29,112 bases of DNA from a virus, in the IMG/VR virus record IMGVR_UViG_3300025326_001007, positions 1 through 29,112 of that record; one strand, given 5' to 3'. Within the stretch, counting starts at the first letter, position 1, and every line of letters starts with the position of its first letter. Shown here one piece after another: positions 1 through 7,038 of the stretch. The notes below the pieces were generated by a model. The model was not told the origin of the DNA. It did not search any database and saw nothing but the letters and a program-made list of their open reading frames with translations. Both the position numbers and the translations under genes were made by a program.

Positions 1-186
1 CTGCTCCGTCGCCAGTGCATCGTTCCGGTCATGGCGAGCCTCCATCGAGCTGAGGGTGTTGCGGATGTCCGTGAGGTGCTTGCACCACTCGCGCCGTTCT
101 TTCTCCCAATCAAGGCGCAGGGACTTGACCTCGGCCTCGACGGCACCCACGGCCCGCGCCAGCATCGATACCTGCTCGCCCGTCAT
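1..186 (-). CDS. Partial coiled-coil protein, 3' end off the window
   Basis: An open frame of 62 codons runs from an ATG at 186 to the left edge without a stop, so the C-terminus is missing. The visible part is highly charged and heptad-like (residues about 12-50, rich in Glu, Lys, Arg and Leu, with Trp-Glu-Lys-Glu-Arg-Arg-Glu-Trp in the middle), which suggests a coiled coil. A GGAG ribosome site lies about 8 bases upstream inside the previous gene, and the start overlaps that gene's stop (ATGA). I do not recognise the family. Its place after fibre-like genes would fit a small tail accessory, a spanin-like or a trimerisation protein, but nothing visible (no signal peptide, no membrane segment) decides this. 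Confidence 0.6.
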   Translation of the reverse strand, partial: MTGEQVSMLARAVGAVEAEVKSLRLDWEKERREWCKHLTDIRNTLSSMEARHDRNDALATEQ

Positions 187-305
187 CGTGGAGCTCTCCA
201 GATTTCGACGCAGTTTACGAAGGCCGGGTACATGGAGCCCAGGAGCCGCTTCAGGCGCCGGATGCCCATCGGCCGGAAGGGGTAGGTGTGCCGCGTCCTC
301 GTCAT
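183..305 (-). CDS. 40-aa basic hypothetical protein
   Basis: This small frame lies between two coupled genes. Its ATG at 305 overlaps the stop of the upstream 80-aa gene (ATGA), and its TGA overlaps the ATG of the downstream gene in the same way. The peptide is rich in Arg and aromatic residues (start MTRTRHTYPF, then PMGIRRLKRLLGSMYP) and has no recognisable domain. Coupling on both sides and the exact fill of the gap between two genes are the main support. No function can be given. Confidence 0.5.
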   Translation of the reverse strand: MTRTRHTYPFRPMGIRRLKRLLGSMYPAFVNCVEIWRAPR

Positions 306-544
306 GCCGGCGTTACCTCCGGGACCGAGATGGCCCGCTCTGCCAGCTCTCTCCGTAAGTTTCGCGCATGGATGCGGTAGAACGCCATGGTGCAGGCCCG
401 GAGCTTCTGGCGGTCAGCGAGGGCATCGTAGGCCGCTTCTGTCCCTATCAGATTGATAGCGTCCTTGTGCCAGGTACGTTCGACCCCCGCGAGCACGTCT
501 AGAAGGTCGGTGTCAGGGATGGTGATTGCAGGGATGGTAGCCAT
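302..544 (-). CDS. 80-aa hypothetical protein
   Basis: I place the start at the ATG at 544, which overlaps the stop of the upstream fibre-like gene (TAATG). A longer in-frame reading to 622 would run into that gene and has an Arg/Cys-rich, non-native-looking N-terminus. The product is probably all-helical, with a short Ile/Thr/Pro-rich N-terminus and then helices with Trp-His-Lys and Arg-Lys-Leu-Arg patches. No domain is recognised. It is coupled to the genes on both sides within the tail-fibre end of the virion operon, so a chaperone or accessory role in fibre assembly is possible but only inferred from position. Confidence 0.65.
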   Translation of the reverse strand: MATIPAITIPDTDLLDVLAGVERTWHKDAINLIGTEAAYDALADRQKLRACTMAFYRIHARNLRRELAERAISVPEVTPA

Positions 545-1593
545 TATGTCTCTGCCTGCCACTTGATATAGGAGCCTGCCAATACTTTTGTATCCTCTAC
601 GGCAGCACTGTTTTGTGCCCACTGTAGCGTAAGGTTTCCAGCATTGGCCCCATTGTGAATACCTCCCCAGAAGTAAACTGCTCTTCCAACGCCTGCCGAC
701 ATGCTAATACTTGTGCCAAGGTTTCCCGAATCTGAGTCGATAGCCCCAACACTCGTGTAGCGGATTGCAGAGAATGAGCCAACTGCACCTGAAGGGCCAG
801 TAAATGTCATCTTGAAGGAGGTGGTGTCTGTTATAACACTGATGTTTAATACCCCTTCGAATTGCCAAACTTCGTTAGCCGCAACGGCGAACAGAATCTC
901 GTTATCATCTTGCAAGACGCTAGAGTTGTTTACAGTCTCGTCAGCTTCCTTGACTAATAGGTTCATACCGCCTCCCGCATGGCTGTGTAGCGTCGTGGCC
1001 CCGCCGTCTGTCAGGTCTGTCCAGTTAGCTCCAAGAGGGACAAAGGCGCCACTAACCCAGCCCTCCATTGCGAAGTTGTCGGTGGCGCCGTTGGCACGCC
1101 CTCGGAACTTGTCGGTGGTGGTGAGATACCAAACCCAACTATCCTGTAAAGTAGCTGGATCACCAGTTACAGGGTTGACAGAAAATGGGCCATCACTAAA
1201 CGTATAATATAGAGAGGTGGCATCTTCTGCGAATACACCTAAGCGGGCATAATCTGATACCGTCTTAGCACGTAGGAATACCTGTGCGCTGCCATTATCC
1301 TGAGATACTGACCCGGATAGGGAACCATACGACACTGTGCTTGGCACAGGATGAAAACGACTCAGAAACCAGATGGCAAACTGTTCGTCCGGGTAAGCAA
1401 GCGCCTGTATCCCCGTCGGGTCAATCCGCGCTTTGTTCCCCATGTACCGCTGGTTTCCTGTACCGCTCACCAAATCCTTCAGCCCGTGATTGTCCCGGTT
1501 CACCGCCCAGCGCTTTAGCAGGTCAAGCTCCGCCCGCAACCTGTCCAATTCGTCGGCCATCTCCCGAATCAGAACCTCTGGCGGGGTACTCAC
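544..1593 (-). CDS. Putative tail fibre or receptor-binding protein (349 aa)
   Basis: The N-terminus (residues about 5-35) is a predicted coiled coil (EMADELDRLRAELDLLKRW), a usual trimerisation element of phage fibres. The middle is Gly/Ser/Thr/Asn-rich beta structure. The last 140 residues form a beta-sandwich-like domain with the pattern VNNSSVLQDDNEILFAVAAN, then VWQFEGVL, and ending in TLQWAQNSAAVEDTKVLAGSY. I recognise that pattern from the C-termini of many environmental phage fibre and collagen-like proteins. Such domains are usually exposed and may bind host surface structures. The ATG overlaps the upstream stop by four bases. Assignment as fibre is inference from the architecture and the position at the end of the virion operon. 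I saw no catalytic motif. Confidence 0.6.
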   Translation of the reverse strand: MSTPPEVLIREMADELDRLRAELDLLKRWAVNRDNHGLKDLVSGTGNQRYMGNKARIDPTGIQALAYPDEQFAIWFLSRFHPVPSTVSYGSLSGSVSQDNGSAQVFLRAKTVSDYARLGVFAEDATSLYYTFSDGPFSVNPVTGDPATLQDSWVWYLTTTDKFRGRANGATDNFAMEGWVSGAFVPLGANWTDLTDGGATTLHSHAGGGMNLLVKEADETVNNSSVLQDDNEILFAVAANEVWQFEGVLNISVITDTTSFKMTFTGPSGAVGSFSAIRYTSVGAIDSDSGNLGTSISMSAGVGRAVYFWGGIHNGANAGNLTLQWAQNSAAVEDTKVLAGSYIKWQAET

Positions 1594-3215
1594 GGCGGAG
1601 CCTCGTTAGGCAGCCTGCCGTCAATGGCCAGCTCCTCCAGCTCGTAGGCAATCCTCAAGATCCCCTCCGGCGCCACTTTCGGGCTCGTTGTCGTCGTGCC
1701 CCCCCGCGCGAACACCAGCCGGGGCCGGAAAGAAACGCTCAGCCAGGGGTCGCCTTCCTTCGCCCAGATTCGCGTCGTCCCGTTCTTGCTGATCGCCGCC
1801 CCACATGTCTGCGTGCTCGTCACCCCCGTGTCCGGGTTCACCATGTCGATTTGCAGCGTGATCGTCTCGGTGCTTGTCATGTCCGAAAGTCCGTCGATCT
1901 CGATGTACTTGATCCTCTTCTTCCAATGAGGCTGACGGAGCAGCTTCGTGCCATACCACGTCCCGCTTGCCGCGAAGTCGTAAGCGGTGTCGTCGTACCA
2001 GCGGGCCACCCTACCATACTTGCACCAGGCAACGTTGCCCGGCGCCGCCGCCGTGTCATGCCCCATCAACACCCGTGGCGAGGTCGCGCCTCCCAGCGTG
2101 CCTATGTCCTTGCAGAACCGGCTCTCCGTGTTCGTCAGCGTCGCCAACGTATAGAAGGAAAGGGGCTGGTTGTGCCCATCCCCCGATTGCCGGGGTCGGG
2201 CCGCCAGGACGTACGTCTCCCCCGTGATGACGTTGTACTCGTTCCAGATGAGCCAGCGCTCCAACCCGGCCGCCCCGGTGCAGCGCCCCTGCACGGGCGA
2301 GCTGTTCCGGGGAAACAGCCCTGGCCCGACACTCTCGCCGGAAAGCGAGGTGCTGTACCGCGTCCCCGTGGCGTTGCAGATCAGAACGTTCATGCCGTAC
2401 CAGTCGATCTGGATCACCTTGTTGGCCGCGTTCTGGGAGATCGAGCCGATGAGAGGCCGGAACTCCGTAAACCGGGCCTCCACGAAGAGCGGTCCCCGAT
2501 CCGTGCCCGGCAGCCAGAAATCGTCGTCCATTGCCCAGCTTGTCGGCGACAGACTATCCGTCACCGTCGCCACTGTGCTCCACGCCGAGGCGTCCATTGT
2601 CACGACACCCGAAAGGATGTTCTCGCGGATTGTGTTCATGGCGGTCCCCGCCGCCCCGGAACGCCCGAACCCCCCGTAAAACCCGACCTGGTTCTTGCTG
2701 CCCCCGAAGCCGAGAATGCGGCAGATTGTCCCCTCGTTGTTCGCGCTGGCCGTGTCCGCGCTGCCTGCGTTCGCCACCGTCGTAATGTTGTGGTAGGCCG
2801 TATTGTCCATGGGGAACGAGATCATCTGCGTCCCGTTGGCCGACCGGGAGTAGACCGGCGGCCCCGATGCCGCTTCGGTCAGGTCAATGATGACACTCGG
2901 GTCCGCCAGCGCCAGCGTCGAGGCCGTGATCTTGGCGATGCCCCTTCCCCGCGCCACGTAGAGGAACACCGTCGCGTTCATCGTCCCCGAGTCTGCCGCG
3001 CCAAGAGCGTTCGTGGGGGTGATGCCCCCTGTGTCGTAGGTGCTACACGTGACGACGTTGATCAGGGGGCCTAATGTGAGTCCCCATCGTCCGTCGCAAT
3101 TGTCGGTAAAGTCAGTCCCGAGTTCACCCTGCCCGTACTGGATGTCTTCATAGGAGTTGAAGGCGGGGGTGGCAACGCGCCATTCCGCGAAGTAGAGCTT
3201 CTTCCCCTCAGCCAT
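1590..3215 (-). CDS. Large beta-rich virion protein of unknown role (541 aa)
   Basis: This is a Gly/Ser/Thr/Asp-rich protein with many aromatic residues, no membrane segment and no signal peptide. Short repeated Gly-Asp-Trp or Gly-x-Tyr turns, and blades such as ARWYDDTAYDF and ERWLIWNEYNVITGETYV, look like beta-propeller or beta-helix strands. The C-terminal 130 residues are a separate jelly-roll-like part (KKRIKYIEIDGLSDM, then TRIWAKEGDPWLSVSFRPRL). Such proteins are common among baseplate, tail-hub and tailspike components. I cannot name a family. Its ATG at 3215 lies eight bases inside the 35-codon gene upstream, and its stop overlaps the fibre-like gene downstream, so the three are probably translated together. 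Confidence 0.6.
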   Translation of the reverse strand: MAEGKKLYFAEWRVATPAFNSYEDIQYGQGELGTDFTDNCDGRWGLTLGPLINVVTCSTYDTGGITPTNALGAADSGTMNATVFLYVARGRGIAKITASTLALADPSVIIDLTEAASGPPVYSRSANGTQMISFPMDNTAYHNITTVANAGSADTASANNEGTICRILGFGGSKNQVGFYGGFGRSGAAGTAMNTIRENILSGVVTMDASAWSTVATVTDSLSPTSWAMDDDFWLPGTDRGPLFVEARFTEFRPLIGSISQNAANKVIQIDWYGMNVLICNATGTRYSTSLSGESVGPGLFPRNSSPVQGRCTGAAGLERWLIWNEYNVITGETYVLAARPRQSGDGHNQPLSFYTLATLTNTESRFCKDIGTLGGATSPRVLMGHDTAAAPGNVAWCKYGRVARWYDDTAYDFAASGTWYGTKLLRQPHWKKRIKYIEIDGLSDMTSTETITLQIDMVNPDTGVTSTQTCGAAISKNGTTRIWAKEGDPWLSVSFRPRLVFARGGTTTTSPKVAPEGILRIAYELEELAIDGRLPNEAPP

Positions 3216-3315
3216 TCCGCCACTTCCCTAGCAACCGGGCAATTGCCCGGTCTATGGCCGAAGGCTCATAAGGGAGCACCTCCACCGCCTCGACGGTCGC
3301 TGTCGTCGTATCCAC
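3208..3315 (-). CDS. 35-aa protein resembling an internal segment of its upstream neighbour
   Basis: I choose the GTG at 3315, four bases after the upstream stop, with a GAGGG ribosome site about 10 bases before it. The same frame is open to 3408, but that part lies inside the neighbour and is Arg-rich non-native sequence. The peptide (DTTTATVEAVEVLPYEPSAI, then DRAIARLLGKWRNG) resembles residues about 86-113 of the 461-aa protein immediately upstream (DTTATSETLEVLRYEPFMID, then NAIDLAIQRL); about 16 of 26 positions match by eye. It may be a real mini-protein or the remnant of a decayed second copy. A +/-1 frameshift could also fuse it to the upstream protein. Confidence 0.4.
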   Translation of the reverse strand: MDTTTATVEAVEVLPYEPSAIDRAIARLLGKWRNG

Positions 3316-3319
3316 AGCC

Positions 3320-4705
3320 CTATACCCTCGCCGGCCAGGCAGTTGTCCTTCGCGGGAACGGGAACGAGCCGCCCGCCGCCGGTCCTGAAGGCACCCCCAG
3401 GTGCTCAAGGGCGAGCTGTTCGAATTGGCGGTTCCAGTAGCTCCAGAGCCCCGTGTAGCGCACCCTGTCCTCCGCCCCCGCGTCCTTGTGTCCCGCGAGC
3501 GCCCGGAATAGCTCCGCCATCGCCCCGACGGCTACCGGCGTAAGCGGGGCGTCGAGGATGTCCGCGTCAGACGAGCCCGCCGTCAGCCGGGTGGCGTCGA
3601 AGCCGGGATAGGCGCGCTTCGTCCGCAAGACGATCTGCGAGCCCTGCCCCCTCACCGGCGCGTAAAGCTGCATGTAGGCGGTGGACTGGTCGAAACTCCA
3701 CTCGTCACGCCCCAGCCAGTCAACGGCGTAATTGTCGCGGCGAACGGAATCGTTCAGTGTCCCGAAGATGAGGTAGAGCTGCCCTCCGTAGACGACGGCG
3801 TTGTCCGTGTCCACCGCCAGCCGGCAGATCAATGTCGTGGCGGTGCTCGCCAGCGTCCGCTCGGCGCTCAGCTCTTCCCAGCCGGAGCCGCCCGTATGCC
3901 AGCTACTGTTGGTGGTGCCGTCGCCGGTGGCGACAAGCTGGACGCGCACCTGCGAGGCTACAGAGCTCCAGCCGCGGGCCACAGCCGTAACCGTCTGTGT
4001 GCCCCCTGCTAGCGACTCGGCGCTTACTCCGGTGTCCAGTAGCCCCACGGTCTGCGAGAGCGTCAGGTTCGTCCCCGAGCGCGTCAGGGCGATACTGTAC
4101 GGCCCGCCAGCAGGGTCTACCTGCGTGGTGGAGCGCACCATCGTCCCGGCGGCGCCCGCCAGCGTCCAACTGTCCGGCTGCAACACCCCGGAAGTGTTCA
4201 CCGTGTTGAACTTATTGAGGTAGCGGTCCCGTGAGAGCACGGGCGACGAACAGAGCCCCACGTCCACGATGTCGCCGGGTTCCTGTATCCAGGTGTAGTT
4301 GCCCAGCCAGTAGCGATTCACGCCCGTGCGCGCGGGCACGATGTCAATGTCGAGCCGGTGGAGCCGCTGAATCGCCAGGTCGATGGCGTTGTCGATCATG
4401 AAGGGTTCGTAACGCAACACCTCAAGGGTTTCGCTGGTGGCGGTGGTATCGGCGTAGTTCGTGCCGGTATGGCTGAAGGTTCCAGATGCGGCGGTGAAGC
4501 TGGAACAGCGGCGCTGGCGGTCGGCCGCCTGGGACGTGTCCCGCCGGAGCATGTACTGGCCCTCATACTTCTGCGTCGAGAGAGATCCAATCGCACGGCC
4601 GGAGACGACGGCGCTGCCTACCGCGAGGGACGCGATCGCCCATGCCTCCCCCGCGTCGGGGAAGCGCTTTACGATCTCGCGGGAGTACGCGGCCAGCGTT
4701 GGCAT
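3320..4705 (-). CDS. Virion structural protein, possible adaptor with lectin-like middle (461 aa)
   Basis: Three parts are visible. Residues 1-150 are helical with the motif LEVLRYEPFMIDNAIDLAIQ and a Tyr/Trp-rich stretch (VNRYWLGNYTWIQEPGDIVD). Residues about 165-320 look like a beta-sandwich carbohydrate-binding-type fold (QPDSWTLAGAAGTMVRSTTQ through DTDNAVVYGGQLYL). The C-terminal 120 residues return to helices (FDATRLTAGSSDADILDAPL and then FRALAGHKDAG). The mixture suits a head-tail adaptor or a tail accessory that bears a surface-binding domain. I do not recognise a named family. The ATG overlaps the downstream end of the 77-aa gene (TAATG). It lies in the late virion operon. Confidence 0.6.
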   Translation of the reverse strand: MPTLAAYSREIVKRFPDAGEAWAIASLAVGSAVVSGRAIGSLSTQKYEGQYMLRRDTSQAADRQRRCSSFTAASGTFSHTGTNYADTTATSETLEVLRYEPFMIDNAIDLAIQRLHRLDIDIVPARTGVNRYWLGNYTWIQEPGDIVDVGLCSSPVLSRDRYLNKFNTVNTSGVLQPDSWTLAGAAGTMVRSTTQVDPAGGPYSIALTRSGTNLTLSQTVGLLDTGVSAESLAGGTQTVTAVARGWSSVASQVRVQLVATGDGTTNSSWHTGGSGWEELSAERTLASTATTLICRLAVDTDNAVVYGGQLYLIFGTLNDSVRRDNYAVDWLGRDEWSFDQSTAYMQLYAPVRGQGSQIVLRTKRAYPGFDATRLTAGSSDADILDAPLTPVAVGAMAELFRALAGHKDAGAEDRVRYTGLWSYWNRQFEQLALEHLGVPSGPAAGGSFPFPRRTTAWPARV

Positions 4706-4938
4706 TAGTGTTTCTCCCTCGCCAGCCAGGCAATGACGGCGTTCGTGACATTCGGCGGCGTGTGACCAAACCGCTTCAGCATCCCGTTATGCATCACCTT
4801 GATTTCGGAGTTTGTGTCGCCCGTGATGAGAAGCGAGCAGGCTTCGCCGCACCCGGCCTTCCTGCGAAGGTTGGCCAGGTTGAATTGCTCCGCTGACACA
4901 AAGGTGACAGCGTTCTCGTCGGGCGCCCCGGAGGTCAT
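4705..4938 (-). CDS. 77-aa hypothetical protein
   Basis: The ATG at 4938 overlaps the stop of the basic 59-aa gene (ATGA), and its TAA overlaps the next ATG (TAATG). The sequence has an N-terminal Thr/Ala/Asp part and a short Cys-Gly-Glu-Ala-Cys element (residues about 30-34). It ends in a helical tail (NVTNAVIAWLAREKH). The two nearby cysteines could bind metal or form a disulphide, but no second pair is present. No family is recognised. Coupling on both sides makes translation likely. Confidence 0.65.
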   Translation of the reverse strand: MTSGAPDENAVTFVSAEQFNLANLRRKAGCGEACSLLITGDTNSEIKVMHNGMLKRFGHTPPNVTNAVIAWLAREKH

Positions 4939-5114
4939 TTCTTCCTCTTTGCCATCCCTTGCCCTTTGCCGAGCCGGCCAGCGCCCTTCATTGCCATGCC
5001 CATCTCCTTACCGGGCATCGCGGGCTTGCCGGGCGCCTGTTTCGGCGGGACTGGCATTCGAGGCATGCCTGCCGGCATCTTCTTCGGTTTCATGTGTTTT
5101 TCGTGAATGGCCAT
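4935..5114 (-). CDS. 59-aa Lys/Met/Pro-rich basic protein
   Basis: A frame of 60 codons runs from the ATG at 5114 to a TGA that overlaps the next start (ATGA). The composition is extreme: Lys, Met, Pro and Gly make up most of the peptide, in a loose repeat (KPKKMPAGMPRMPVPPKQAP, later KEMGMAMKGAGRLGKGQGM), and there are almost no acidic residues. It is probably disordered and nucleic-acid-binding, or packed against DNA in the head. Small Met/Pro/Lys-rich proteins of this kind occur in late gene clusters of other phages, but I know of no assigned function. The start follows the TAG of the preceding 46-aa gene immediately. Confidence 0.6.
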   Translation of the reverse strand: MAIHEKHMKPKKMPAGMPRMPVPPKQAPGKPAMPGKEMGMAMKGAGRLGKGQGMAKRKK

Positions 5115-5255
5115 CTACTTCTTCCTCTCGTCAATCATTCTGTTGGCAGTTTCCAGTGCCTGGCTCACAGAATGGGCTTGCTTGGGAGTCAGTTGATCGG
5201 GGAATTGCAGAGCAACGCCCCAACCGTCTTGAACGACGCTTATCGTCACTTCCAT
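5115..5255 (-). CDS. 46-aa hypothetical protein
   Basis: An ATG at 5255 opens 46 codons ending in TAG directly before the next ATG. The N-terminal half alternates like a small beta-sheet (MEVTISVVQDGWGVALQF). The C-terminal half is an amphipathic helix (PKQAHSVSQALETANRMIDE, then Arg-Lys-Lys). The composition is normal for a folded protein, which argues against a chance frame. The start lies three bases after the stop of the 37-aa gene. No family is recognised. Confidence 0.6.
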   Translation of the reverse strand: MEVTISVVQDGWGVALQFPDQLTPKQAHSVSQALETANRMIDERKK

Positions 5256-5258
5256 GAT

Positions 5259-5372
5259 CTACTTCTTCCCTTTCCTGCCCGCGTTCGTGATGCGGGCCGC
5301 TGATTCCTTGCTGTGGCCCTTCTTGCGGAGGGCCTCATATTTCGGCCAGTCTTTTACTTGCTTGCCAGGCAT
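5259..5372 (-). CDS. 37-aa KD..YE.LR..G.SKE.AARI motif protein (DUF7218-like N-terminus)
   Basis: The ATG at 5372 directly follows the stop of the upstream gene (TGAATG). The peptide carries KDWPKYEALRKKGHSKESAA, then RITNAGRKGKK. That is the N-terminal signature I know from bacterial DUF7218 proteins (KD..-YE-LR--G-SKEKAARI-NA), which normally continue for 40-60 residues into a Rho-N-like DNA-binding segment. Here only the signature and a basic Lys/Gly tail remain. The family's biochemical role is not established. The motif match strongly supports a real gene despite its size. The family name is from memory and should be checked by profile search. Confidence 0.7.
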   Translation of the reverse strand: MPGKQVKDWPKYEALRKKGHSKESAARITNAGRKGKK

Positions 5373-6572
5373 TCACCTTCCTCCTATCTTCAAGAGCATC
5401 GAGCCCCTTGTCGAGGGGCCTTCCCCTCCTGGCGTCTCAATCTCGATATTCGGCAGGTTCGACACCCCGGCTATCGATTGCAGCGTTACAAGCGGCGTGC
5501 CAATCTCGGCGTTCGCAAGACTGGATATAGCGTCGATTTGCTGAAGCGTTAGCGATGCGGGTGAGGCCAGTGTCAGGTTGGGCAAGCTGGACACCGCGTC
5601 CACGGTTTGCAGCGTGATCGGTGCCGGAGTGGACAGCGCTATGTTGGGAAGGTTTGATACACCATCGACGGCCTGGCAGGCAATGTACGCGTTCGCCTTG
5701 ATCAGAAGGTTGTCTACCAGCGACACCGCTCCTATAGCCTGGAGATCAAGGTAGGCATTGGCCTTGATGAGCACGTTATCGAGAAGAGACACCACATTGA
5801 CAGGATCAAGGGTGACAAGCGGTGTCCCAATTGTGACATTGGACAGGGAGGATACAGCGTCTACCGATTGGAGAACAAGGTTAGCGGCAACCGGCGCTGC
5901 CTCTAGCCCGAAGAGGCAGCCGATGTTGATGGCGTCCGCGTTCGAACTTGTGGTGTGTGAGCGTGCTCCCGTGGCTGCCCCGTCCGAATCGCCCGAGTAG
6001 CCGAAGATCGAACCGTCCGAGCCGGTCGGTGTTTCTTCGTCCCAGCGGTTCGTCAGTGTAGGATTTGTCCCGCTGATGCCGTTCGCCGTTGTCAGGTTCT
6101 CGTTGTAAACGCCCACGGCCACCACGTGGCAGGCGATCGTTGGATCGAAGGTCGCGTAGGTAACTGTGTCAGAGAGTGCGTTCGCGCTGGTTGTTGGCGT
6201 CCCCGCGCCCGTCGTTGGATCGCCGGTTAGCTTGCAGTCAATCCAGGCTGACGCCACACCACAGAAGAGGACGTTGTTGTCGGTCGGCTTCGTGACGTTG
6301 ACTGTGTTGCCGGACGCGTTCGCGCCGTTTGTCACCCGTGCCCAGGCAAGCGTCAGCATCTCGGCAGTCGTGTTGTTGACCTCGACGAACTTCGTCCACG
6401 CCGAGATGCCGTCCGCCTCGGCAGAGGGAAACGTGCAGACCTGGTTATCTTTGTTGAGGACGGAGATGACAAGGATGTCGTTGGTTACAAGCGAGGCAGG
6501 CACTACCACAGCAAGAGTCGTGGTGGTCGCGTTGGCGCCGATCGCGCCAGCCGAACGAAACGTTACTGCCAC
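5373..6572 (-). CDS. Virion protein with seven tandem 22-residue repeats (399 aa)
   Basis: The start is a GTG at 6572, one base after the upstream TAA, and the end abuts the next ATG. Residues 1-225 form an Ig- or jelly-roll-like beta domain (VPASLVTNDILVISVLN, then AEMLTLAWARVT). Residues about 234-380 are seven repeats of 21-22 residues with the core LQ.VDAVSSLPN..I.TP..T; two copies carry LIKANAY instead of the TP turn. A short Gly-rich tail ends in SMLLKIGGR. The repeats would suit a beta-solenoid shaft or stacked strands of a fibre or decoration protein. No enzyme motif is visible. Repeat number may vary between relatives, as it does in other phage fibres. Confidence 0.65.
   Translation of the reverse strand: MAVTFRSAGAIGANATTTTLAVVVPASLVTNDILVISVLNKDNQVCTFPSAEADGISAWTKFVEVNNTTAEMLTLAWARVTNGANASGNTVNVTKPTDNNVLFCGVASAWIDCKLTGDPTTGAGTPTTSANALSDTVTYATFDPTIACHVVAVGVYNENLTTANGISGTNPTLTNRWDEETPTGSDGSIFGYSGDSDGAATGARSHTTSSNADAINIGCLFGLEAAPVAANLVLQSVDAVSSLSNVTIGTPLVTLDPVNVVSLLDNVLIKANAYLDLQAIGAVSLVDNLLIKANAYIACQAVDGVSNLPNIALSTPAPITLQTVDAVSSLPNLTLASPASLTLQQIDAISSLANAEIGTPLVTLQSIAGVSNLPNIEIETPGGEGPSTRGSMLLKIGGR
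5433..5873 (-). repeat. Seven tandem coding repeats of 63-66 bp
   Basis: This is the coding stretch for the 22-residue repeats of the 399-aa virion protein. Units start at residues about 234, 255, 277, 299, 321, 343 and 364. The protein pattern is clearer than the DNA pattern, so the array is old or under amino-acid selection rather than a recent expansion. Copies 2 and 3 are closest to each other (both LLDN/LVDN then LLIKANAY). Confidence 0.7.
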
Positions 6573-6573
6573 G

Positions 6574-7038
6574 TTAGCGGTTCCACCAGTGCTTCGCCGC
6601 TACCTCTGGAACAGCCGTTTCCTCTGCAATCGCCGCCGCTACAGCCGCCTCAACCTCTGGCGTGAACTCCGCAACCGCTATCCGAGCGGCCTCGACAGCA
6701 TCCTGTCCTTTCTCCAGCGCCCTCTTCTCAGCATGAGCCTTCCTTGCCTCCCAGGCGTCGCTGTATATCTGGGCAACGTAGCTGGCTGGCCAGATCCAAA
6801 GAAAACACGCGGCATGTTCGGCCAGCCGGAAGTTCAAGCGCTCCACTCCCTGGAACTCAGGCTTGAGTTCGTAAGGGATAGGAATCCAGGCGCCGTGCTC
6901 GGGGTCGAACCGCAGGAATCCCTCACCCGCTTCCCTCCATGATTGCGTGGTCATCCGCCTCACGCGAGAGAACCAATGCCCGCTCTCTTCGACGTAATCG
7001 TAGCTTCGGAGTGCGTGTCGTGCTTCTTCCATCTTCAT
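6574..7038 (-). CDS. 154-aa helical hypothetical protein
   Basis: The ATG at 7038 overlaps the upstream stop (ATGA). The N-terminal 100 residues are aromatic-rich (SYDYVEESGHWFSRV, then AACFLWIWPASYVAQIYSDA). The C-terminal 50 residues form a long Ala/Glu-rich helix (ARIAVAEFTPEVEAAVAAAI). The start MKMEEARHALRSYDYVEESG looks like a small folded domain. The hydrophobic stretch around residues 76-90 is short and interrupted, so I do not call it a transmembrane segment. The family is unknown. Its position among short beta-rich virion genes suggests an assembly factor or minor component. Confidence 0.6.
   Translation of the reverse strand: MKMEEARHALRSYDYVEESGHWFSRVRRMTTQSWREAGEGFLRFDPEHGAWIPIPYELKPEFQGVERLNFRLAEHAACFLWIWPASYVAQIYSDAWEARKAHAEKRALEKGQDAVEAARIAVAEFTPEVEAAVAAAIAEETAVPEVAAKHWWNR

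Noticed and set aside
1284-3074. 596-codon plus-strand open frame
   Set aside because: It lies wholly opposite the 541-aa and 349-aa minus-strand genes, has Arg/Pro/Ala-rich composition typical of antisense frames in GC-rich DNA, and no ribosome site.
5795-5800. TTGACA on the plus strand inside the repeat protein gene
   Set aside because: Inside a long coding sequence, facing away from any gene, with no -10-like box at 16-18 bases; expected by chance.
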